Source: Novosphingobium sp.
Lineage (GTDB): Bacteria > Pseudomonadota > Alphaproteobacteria > Sphingomonadales > Sphingomonadaceae
Length of the DNA: 19,615 bases
NCBI GenBank assembly: GCA_028697875.1
Contig: JAQVEQ010000028.1
Span: forward strand, 1-19,615
Reading direction: 5' to 3'
Part shown: piece after piece, positions 14,227 to 19,615 of the stretch
Numbering within the stretch: the stretch's first letter is position 1
Layout of the letters: each line of letters starts with the position of its first letter
Position numbers and translations under genes: made by a program
The notes under the pieces: generated by a model
Seen by the model: only the letters and a program-made list of their open reading frames with translations
The model's database searches: none
Told to the model about the DNA's origin: nothing

Positions 14227-15582
14227 CTACTGCGCAATCAGCGCTGCCTGCCGCTCTGTCAGCCGGCCGAAGGGCTTGAGGCCCCAGAACGCGAGCAGTG
14301 CCGCCGACACGCAGCCGACAGCGGCCACGACCGCCAGTGCCGGGCCAAGCTGCTTTCCGTCGAACAGCCATTCGTTGGTCAGCGGGGCGGCTACGCTACC
14401 GATCGAAAGGCCGATGAAGCTGTTTATCATCAGGTAGATCGCAGAATTGGTCCCGCGCATCGACGGCGGGGAGGCGAGCTGGACCGCTGCGATCGAGCAG
14501 CCGAAGAACATATAGAACAGGAACAGGGACGGGGCGAGCAGGGCAAGCAGCAGCGCCGGATCGGGCATCAGCGGCGTGAGTGTCGCGGGCAGGGCGACTG
14601 CCGCGCCCGCCCAAGCGATGACGCGCAGGTTGGAATCGAAGTAGCCCTTCTTTGCCAGCCGGTCGGCCAGGACGCCGCCGGCGATCATGCCGAGGCTGCC
14701 CAGCACCGCATAGCAGACGCCGAGCGCAGTCCCGGCCTCGCCTGCCGTCAGGCCGAAGCTGCGCTGCATCAGTGCGGGATACCAGCCGGCGAGACTATAG
14801 CCGTAAATGCCGAACATCCCGGCCGAAAGGTAGATGCTCAGGAACGTGCGGCGGTTGGTCCACAGGAAGCGGAACACTTCGGCCAGGGGGGCGGCGTGCT
14901 TGCCGGTTTCGGCGTTGACGTGACGCGGCGGCTCCCTGGTGGCCGCGACCAGCAGGGCGACGAGCGCGCCCGGCGCGGCGACGGCCAGGAAGGCGGTCTG
15001 CCAGGAACGCAGCTCGCCCAGGACCGGGAGATGGACATTGCCGCTGCTGGCGATGAGCTGCACCACTGCGCCGCCGATAATCAGGGCCATGCCCGTGCCG
15101 CCGGTCACGCCGAGATTGTAGATCGCCATCGTCCGGCCGAGCTTTTCGCGGGGGAAGGCGCTGGAGAGGAAGGAATGGGCGGCGGGCGAGAGGGCCGCTT
15201 CGCCGACGCCGACGCCGATCCGCGCGACGAAGAGCATGGCGAAACTGCGGGCGACGCCACACATGGCGGTGGCGAAGCTCCAGAAGACGACCCCGGCGGC
15301 AATGACTTTCTTGCGCGAGATCCGGTCTGCCAGCATCCCGAACGGCACGCCCATGACGGCGTAGAGGATTGCGAAAGCGAAGCCCTGGAGCAGCCCGATC
15401 TGGATATCGCTGAGGCCAAGGTCCTCCCGGATCGGGTCGACCATGAGGGCGAGGATCTGCCGGTCGACGAACGACAGGACATAGGCGAGCAGGAAGATGC
15501 CCAGCGCGTAATTGGCCTGCTTCGACGTAAGGGGCTGCGGTGCCACTGCCCGGGACGACGGGCTCGCCTCTGATTGTTCCAT
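14227..15582 (-). CDS. Major facilitator superfamily transporter (spinster-like, 12 TM)
   Basis: The 451-residue inner-membrane transporter has about twelve hydrophobic segments in two halves with a central cytoplasmic loop (TREPPRHVNAETGKHA). The motif GMLADRISRKK between TM2 and TM3 is MFS motif A, and FVDRQILALMVDPIREDLGLSDIQIGLL at the first helix/loop is typical of the spinster-like group common in sphingomonads, often annotated as sugar or aromatic transporters. No substrate can be read from the sequence. It lies 200 bases beyond the TonB receptor stop on the same strand, past that gene's terminator, so it probably has its own promoter. Position beside steroid genes suggests movement of a steroid or a degradation intermediate across the inner membrane; this is inference. 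ATG is at 15580-15582, with a weak GGATAGG ribosome site. Confidence 0.88.
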   Translation of the reverse strand: MEQSEASPSSRAVAPQPLTSKQANYALGIFLLAYVLSFVDRQILALMVDPIREDLGLSDIQIGLLQGFAFAILYAVMGVPFGMLADRISRKKVIAAGVVFWSFATAMCGVARSFAMLFVARIGVGVGEAALSPAAHSFLSSAFPREKLGRTMAIYNLGVTGGTGMALIIGGAVVQLIASSGNVHLPVLGELRSWQTAFLAVAAPGALVALLVAATREPPRHVNAETGKHAAPLAEVFRFLWTNRRTFLSIYLSAGMFGIYGYSLAGWYPALMQRSFGLTAGEAGTALGVCYAVLGSLGMIAGGVLADRLAKKGYFDSNLRVIAWAGAAVALPATLTPLMPDPALLLALLAPSLFLFYMFFGCSIAAVQLASPPSMRGTNSAIYLMINSFIGLSIGSVAAPLTNEWLFDGKQLGPALAVVAAVGCVSAALLAFWGLKPFGRLTERQAALIAQ

Positions 15583-15720
15583 AATATCAACCTATCCCGA
15601 CGGCTGCTTAGGGTATCTCCGATCCGGATGGGAAGGCCCGGCGGCAGAGAAGATGTGGGGAACTGCGCAAGCCGTGGCGCGAGGCACGGATCGCGGCGCC
15701 GACTGGGGCCGCTTGCGCCC

Positions 15721-15766
15721 AAAAAAAGGCCGCCCCCTGCCGGTCTTGCGACAGGGCAGGGGGCGG
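15721..15766 (-). terminator. Rho-independent terminator of the TonB-dependent receptor gene
   Basis: The 12-base arms at 15730-15741 and 15755-15766 are perfect inverted complements (CCGCCCCCTGCC and GGCAGGGGGCGG) around a 13-base loop. On the - strand the hairpin is followed after two bases by seven consecutive T. It starts about 17 bases past the receptor stop codon and is oriented to end receptor transcription before the MFS gene. Confidence 0.87.
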
Positions 15767-15782
15767 AGCAGGGTTTCAGCCG

Positions 15783-18422
15783 TCAGAACGTCTGGTTGAC
15801 GCCGACGTAGATCACGCGGCCGCGCGGATCGTGGACCGTCGGGTCGAAGCCGAGGAACAGCTGCGCGACCGGCGGGGCCTTGTCGAAGACGTTGATCGCA
15901 CCGACCGAGAGCGTGGTGCCGCTCAGCCCGACGACATCGTCCAGCGCGACGCTGTACTGCACGTCGTAGGTGTTGTGCGACTTGATATGCGTGGCGGTGC
16001 GGTCGTTGTCGTAGCCGCTGACATAGTGCCCGAGCACGTTCAGCTTGTGCGCACCGGAAGACCAGTAGACGCCGTACTCCACGCGATCCTGCGGCATCGA
16101 ATGGCCGAGATTGTTGAAGTTGACGCTGCCGAGGCCGTCGATCACCGGCCCGCCGGCGACGGTCTGGATGTCGTACTTGACGACATGCGACCACTGGGCC
16201 TTCAGTTCGAAGCGGCCGAGGCCGGTGTCGAACCAGGTGCGCGCCCCGGCATCGAAGCCTTCGACTTCCACCGAGGAGGCGTTGATGAACTTCAGGTCGA
16301 CCCGCTGGAGGTTGCCGTTGATGTCCCGCGTGATGCGGCTTTGCGCATCGGTATCCCCGGCCCACGCAGCATTGATGATCTGCTGCGGGTTTTCCTTAAC
16401 GATCAGGTCCTTGTACTTGAAGTTGTAGTAGTCGAAGTTCAGCTCGATATTGCGGGTCGGCGTAAAGGTCGCGCCGAGGTTCCAGTTGGTCGAACGTTCC
16501 GGGTCCAGCGTCTTGTCGCCGTAAGTCACCGTGTTGACGAAGACATAGGCATTGCTCAGCGCCGGATCGAGCACGCCCGGCTGGGCCGCCTGGACGGCAT
16601 ATTGCTGGTAGACGCCCGGCGCGCGGAAGGCCTTGCCCCAGCTGGCGCGCAGCGAGAGCATGTCGAACGGATGGGCCAGCAGCGAGATCTTCGGCGTGAA
16701 ACGGCCGAAGCTGTGGGCGTACTTTTCGTAACGGCCGGAGAAGTTGGCTTCCGCGATCGAACCCAGCGGCACGCGCAGTTCGCCGAACACCGAATAGACT
16801 TCCTCGTTGCCCGAGAAGTCCGGCGCCTGGCCGAGCGTAATCAGTTCGCCGGCATTGATGAGATCGCCCCAGTTGTGGCGGAAGGTGCTGCGCCGGTACT
16901 GCGCGCCGGCCGCCGCCTGTACGGTTTCCCCGCCAAGGTCGAACAGATCGCCGGAAACGACCGCGTCAAGCGTGATGAGCGAGGTCTTGCCGTGCATGTC
17001 GGTGGAGCCGATCAGGCTCTGCACCAGTTCGTCGCTGTTGGCCGTACCCGTCCCCAGATATGCGGACCCGAAGGGGTTGAAGTACATGCAGCTGCCGACG
17101 CCCGGCGTCCCGCTGAAGGGATCGCAGTCCGGTCCGCCCAGGCCGTTGAGCGCGTTGATGAAGCGCGTCTTGATCGTGTCGGGCTTGTCGTAGAATACGG
17201 TCTGCTGGCTGTAAGTGGCATTGAGCGACCAGTTCCAGGCCTTGCCCAGTTCGCCGTCCAGCCCCGCGGCCAGGCGGAAGGTGTCGTAATTGTTGTGCGT
17301 GATCGACGGGCCGTATTCGCCATTCAGCATGCGGCCGCGGAAGTAGACGTCCTCGCCGAAGGGATTGTCCGGGTGGCTGGCCGGAACGATCGGGGCAATG
17401 GCCAGCATCGGGAAGGACGGCGAAGAGGTCGTCGACGATTTCGTGTTGGCGTAACCGGCTTCGAGGTTGAGGTTGACGTTGTCGCCGATCGTGCCGTTGT
17501 AAGTCGCGAAGACCTGGATCCGCTGTTCCTTCGGGATCAGGTCGTAGTAGCCGGAGAAGTCGAACCGGCACAGGTCGGTGGGCGAAGTCTGGTAGCTGTC
17601 CGGGAAGGCCGCATTGGTGCAGTCGGGATCGGCCATGTAGGAGCCGCCGCCTACCGGGAGAAAGGACCCGGGCTGGCCGTAGCTCGACACCGAATGCCAC
17701 CAGGGGCGGCCGAAAGAGGACGCGGTCGAGAACTTGCGCTTGGTCGTCGCCAGGCGGGTGCTCTTGTAATAGGACGCGGCCACGACGAGATCGCCGCCAG
17801 CCACTTCGAACCCGGCGATACCGTCGAGGTTATACTGCTGGGCGCCGTCGATGAAGTTGACCCGGGCGGAGACTTCCGGGCGGTCCACCCGCTTGCGGGT
17901 AATGAAGTTGACCACACCGGCGACGGCGTCGGAACCGTAGGTCGCGGCCCCGCCGTCCTTGATGACTTCGACCCGTTCGACTGCGATCAGCGGCACCAGC
18001 GAGTTGATGTCGACGAAAGTGCTGCCGTCGTTGTTCGCAACGGCCGACAGGGTCTGGCGGCGGTTGTTGACGAGCACCAGGGTGGAGCCGAGGCCGAGGT
18101 TGCGCAGGTTGAACTGCGCGGTGCCGGCGGTCAGCGGCTGGCCCAGCTGGTCGGTACCGGCTTCGGAACCGGAGTTGGACGGAATGGTGTTGACCAGTTC
18201 GGCCGCGTTGGTGAGTGCGCGCGCCTGGATATCGTCGCTGTTCACGACCGACAGGGGCGAGGAAGTCACCGTCTGGCGGATCAGGGTGCCGGTGACGATG
18301 ATTTCCTGGGTGTCGGTGGTGTCGGTCGCATCTTGCGCCAGGGCCGGCTGTGCCAGCCAGAGCGCGCCGCACGATGCCGACGCGCACAGCGCATGCTTCC
18401 AGAGTCGTTTATTGCAAGGCAT
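15783..18422 (-). CDS. TonB-dependent outer-membrane receptor
   Basis: The 879-residue receptor has a signal peptide (residues 1-29, cut at ALA/QD) and a TonB-box-like EIIVTG at 40-45. Its plug domain runs from about 50 to 175, with NLRNLGLGSTLVLVNNRR and VERVEVIKDGGAATYGSDAVAGVV. A 22-strand type beta-barrel follows and ends in a terminal Phe (GVNQTF), as required for outer-membrane assembly. Cysteine pairs in extracellular-loop-like segments (DPDC/DLC near 257-280 and GPDC/GSC near 427-440) suggest loop disulfides. Sphingomonads use many such receptors for hydrophobic and complex organic substrates, so steroid uptake is a reasonable guess here, but iron or vitamin import is not excluded. 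GGGAGGG lies four bases before the ATG. A terminator follows the stop. Upstream is an intergenic region with a perfect palindrome. Confidence 0.94.
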   Translation of the reverse strand: MPCNKRLWKHALCASASCGALWLAQPALAQDATDTTDTQEIIVTGTLIRQTVTSSPLSVVNSDDIQARALTNAAELVNTIPSNSGSEAGTDQLGQPLTAGTAQFNLRNLGLGSTLVLVNNRRQTLSAVANNDGSTFVDINSLVPLIAVERVEVIKDGGAATYGSDAVAGVVNFITRKRVDRPEVSARVNFIDGAQQYNLDGIAGFEVAGGDLVVAASYYKSTRLATTKRKFSTASSFGRPWWHSVSSYGQPGSFLPVGGGSYMADPDCTNAAFPDSYQTSPTDLCRFDFSGYYDLIPKEQRIQVFATYNGTIGDNVNLNLEAGYANTKSSTTSSPSFPMLAIAPIVPASHPDNPFGEDVYFRGRMLNGEYGPSITHNNYDTFRLAAGLDGELGKAWNWSLNATYSQQTVFYDKPDTIKTRFINALNGLGGPDCDPFSGTPGVGSCMYFNPFGSAYLGTGTANSDELVQSLIGSTDMHGKTSLITLDAVVSGDLFDLGGETVQAAAGAQYRRSTFRHNWGDLINAGELITLGQAPDFSGNEEVYSVFGELRVPLGSIAEANFSGRYEKYAHSFGRFTPKISLLAHPFDMLSLRASWGKAFRAPGVYQQYAVQAAQPGVLDPALSNAYVFVNTVTYGDKTLDPERSTNWNLGATFTPTRNIELNFDYYNFKYKDLIVKENPQQIINAAWAGDTDAQSRITRDINGNLQRVDLKFINASSVEVEGFDAGARTWFDTGLGRFELKAQWSHVVKYDIQTVAGGPVIDGLGSVNFNNLGHSMPQDRVEYGVYWSSGAHKLNVLGHYVSGYDNDRTATHIKSHNTYDVQYSVALDDVVGLSGTTLSVGAINVFDKAPPVAQLFLGFDPTVHDPRGRVIYVGVNQTF

Positions 18423-18608
18423 ATTTCCCTCCCTTTGCGTTCGCTTCGAAAAGCTTTTTTTGCGCGTTTGGGACTTTAACGTCTCTAACTGCGCAATTTT
18501 GTCTGTTTGTGTGACTCTTGGCGTATCTCTCCGCCATCGTCCAATGACGAGTTCATATCAAATGATCTCGAAATGAGATCATTTGATGTTTCCGATCATT
18601 TCAATTGG
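18423..18608 (-). promoter_or_regulatory. Intergenic region upstream of the TonB receptor, probable promoter/leader
   Basis: These 186 bases separate the GMC gene stop from the receptor start on the same strand. They are markedly more AT-rich than the flanking genes. They contain a strong ribosome site at 18427-18433, an AAAAGCTTTT palindrome at 18449-18458, the decamer TTGCGCAGTT (- strand, 18487-18496) also found upstream of the MFS gene, and the 31-base inverted repeat listed separately. No clear -35/-10 pair could be fixed by eye. Confidence 0.55.
18557..18587. repeat. Perfect 13-bp inverted repeat with extra half-site, candidate operator
   Basis: Arms ATCAAATGATCTC (18557-18569) and GAGATCATTTGAT (18575-18587) are perfectly complementary around the five-base spacer GAAAT. 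A further copy of the core GATCATTT lies at 18594-18601, outside the repeat. The element is AT-rich in a GC-rich genome, 22 bases beyond the GMC stop and 135 bases upstream of the receptor start. Neither strand shows a T-run after the hairpin, so a regulator-binding site is favoured over a terminator; a stem-loop that protects the GMC transcript remains possible. Confidence 0.72.
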
Positions 18609-19615
18609 TTATGATTGCATAAGCGCGGCCGCACGTTCCCCGATCATCAGTGCCGAGGCGCCGGTGTTCCCGTTAACGAGAAGGGGCATGATCGCCGTGT
18701 CGGCAATGCGCAGCCGCTCAACTCCGCGCACGCGCAACTGCGTATCGACCACGGCGCGATCGTCGCTGCCCATCCGGCAGGTGCCGGCGGGATGGTAGTG
18801 ATTCGTCCCCCAGCGGCGGATGGCGGCCTCTATCGCGGCCTTCCCCTGCACGGCCGGGCCGGGCTTCAGTTCCGCCTCGACGACTTTGGCGAGCGCTGGC
18901 GCAGCGGCGATCTCCCGTGCCCGTTCCATGGCCAGCCGCAAGGTTTCGAGATCGCGCGGGTCTTCGAAATACCCCGGCTCGATCAGCGGGGCGTCGAGCG
19001 GCGAGGCGCTGCGCAGCCGGACCCTGCCGCGGCTGTAGGGGCGGCCCTGATTGAGCATGAAGCGGAAACCGTGCCGCGAGGGCAGGCCTGCCATCAACCC
19101 TCGCCGCTTGGGGTCGGGCAGACCGGACCCGAGGATCAGCTGGACGTCGGGGGCCACGGCGCCGGGGGCGACGTTGAGCAGGCCTCCGGCCGGACCGGGC
19201 GGGCTCGCCAGGATACCGTTGCGCTGGAACGCATAGCGCAGGGCCGAGGCCGGACCGCGCAGCGGGTGCATGTAGCGGTAGGCGGTGACCGGCGCGCTGC
19301 AGGCGAAATCCATCAGGTAGGCCGCATGATTTTGCAGGTTGTGCCCCACTTCCGGCGAATCCGCGATGACGGGGATGCCTGCCGCCTCCAGTTCGGCTGC
19401 CGGGCCGATCCCGGACAGCAGCAGGAGTTGGGTCGAATTGATCGCACCCGCACTCAGGATCACTTCTTGCGCCGCGTGGGCCGACCGGACTTCTCCGTCG
19501 TGCAGGAACGTGACGCCTGTCGCCTGCCCGTTTTCGAAATCGACCTTGAGGGCCTGGGCCTGGCTCAGGACCGTGAGCGTTCCCGCGCGCAGGCCGGGCT
19601 TGAGATAGGTGTCCA
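18609..19615 (-). CDS. GMC-family FAD oxidoreductase (choline dehydrogenase-like), N-terminus outside window
   Basis: The last 334 residues are present; the frame is open to the window edge, where the residues DTYLKPGLRAGTLTV begin inside the protein. GAINSTQLLLLSGIGP is the second GMC signature, and GHNLQNHAAYLMDF follows as in choline/alcohol dehydrogenases. The C-terminal block holds the catalytic His in HYHPAGTCRMG, VDTQLRVRGVERLRIADTAIMP, and Asn in NGNTGASALMIGERAA. The N-terminal FAD-binding GxGxxG is missing because it lies beyond the window, not because of a mutation. The family oxidises primary or secondary alcohols, and HPAGTCRMG places it with the choline/PEG/alcohol dehydrogenase branch rather than cholesterol oxidase. 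Adjacency to the TonB receptor and steroid operon suggests oxidation of a hydroxyl on an imported substrate; this is inference. Confidence 0.9.
   Translation of the reverse strand, partial: DTYLKPGLRAGTLTVLSQAQALKVDFENGQATGVTFLHDGEVRSAHAAQEVILSAGAINSTQLLLLSGIGPAAELEAAGIPVIADSPEVGHNLQNHAAYLMDFACSAPVTAYRYMHPLRGPASALRYAFQRNGILASPPGPAGGLLNVAPGAVAPDVQLILGSGLPDPKRRGLMAGLPSRHGFRFMLNQGRPYSRGRVRLRSASPLDAPLIEPGYFEDPRDLETLRLAMERAREIAAAPALAKVVEAELKPGPAVQGKAAIEAAIRRWGTNHYHPAGTCRMGSDDRAVVDTQLRVRGVERLRIADTAIMPLLVNGNTGASALMIGERAAALMQS

Noticed and set aside
15831..18479. 882-codon open frame on the + strand across the TonB receptor
   Set aside because: Compositional mirror of the receptor gene, which has a signal peptide, TonB box, plug and terminal Phe on the - strand.
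18557..18587. Palindrome as an intrinsic terminator for the GMC gene
   Set aside because: The stem is AT-rich and no T-run follows on either strand, unlike the clear terminator at 15721-15766.

Overview
The window looks like part of a steroid-degradation region from a high-GC Gram-negative bacterium, most likely a sphingomonad (Novosphingobium/Sphingobium-type alphaproteobacterium). The basis is the GC-rich third codon positions, an outer-membrane TonB-dependent receptor of the style abundant in that group, and a full set of ring C/D steroid catabolic enzymes. The taxonomic assignment is inference. Enzyme names come from recalled similarity to the Mycobacterium tuberculosis KstR2-regulon proteins and to Comamonas testosteroni enzymes; no database search was run.

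Region 1 (1-14117, + strand) is one tightly packed run of 15 genes, the first cut by the window edge. Most junctions overlap or lie within 40 bases. In order: the C-terminus of IpdB (ring C hydrolase subunit), an unusual 301-aa crotonase, IpdC (flavin-dependent dehydrogenase), EchA20 (ring D hydrolase), a large and a small acyl-CoA dehydrogenase subunit, thiolase FadA6, a hydroxyacyl-CoA dehydrogenase-like SDR, a second small acyl-CoA dehydrogenase subunit, FadE30, IpdF, a MaoC-type hydratase, a ketosteroid isomerase, a second thiolase and the HIP-CoA ligase FadD3.

Together these genes can be read as a pathway. FadD3 activates HIP (the bicyclic indanedione propionate left after rings A/B are removed). 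FadE30, a hydratase, an SDR and a thiolase shorten its side chain. IpdC and IpdF prepare ring C/D, EchA20 opens ring D and IpdAB opens ring C. FadA6 cleaves the open-chain product, and the second acyl-CoA dehydrogenase pair plus the remaining hydratase, SDR and thiolase finish beta-oxidation. IpdA is expected just upstream of the window.

Region 2 (14227-19615, - strand) faces region 1 and holds, in transcription order, a GMC-family oxidoreductase (N-terminus outside the window), a TonB-dependent receptor with its own strong terminator, and an MFS transporter. It is plausibly an uptake and peripheral-oxidation module for steroids or related hydrophobic substrates. The GMC-receptor intergenic space carries a perfect 13-bp inverted repeat and an extra half-site that look like a regulator-binding region.

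No tRNA, rRNA, CRISPR array, insertion sequence, phage gene or transcriptional-regulator gene was seen. No gene-free stretch reaches 300 bases. The largest are about 200 bases (15583-15782) and 186 bases (18423-18608), both described below. The 109 bases between the convergent fadD3 and MFS genes (14118-14226) show no convincing terminator or other feature.
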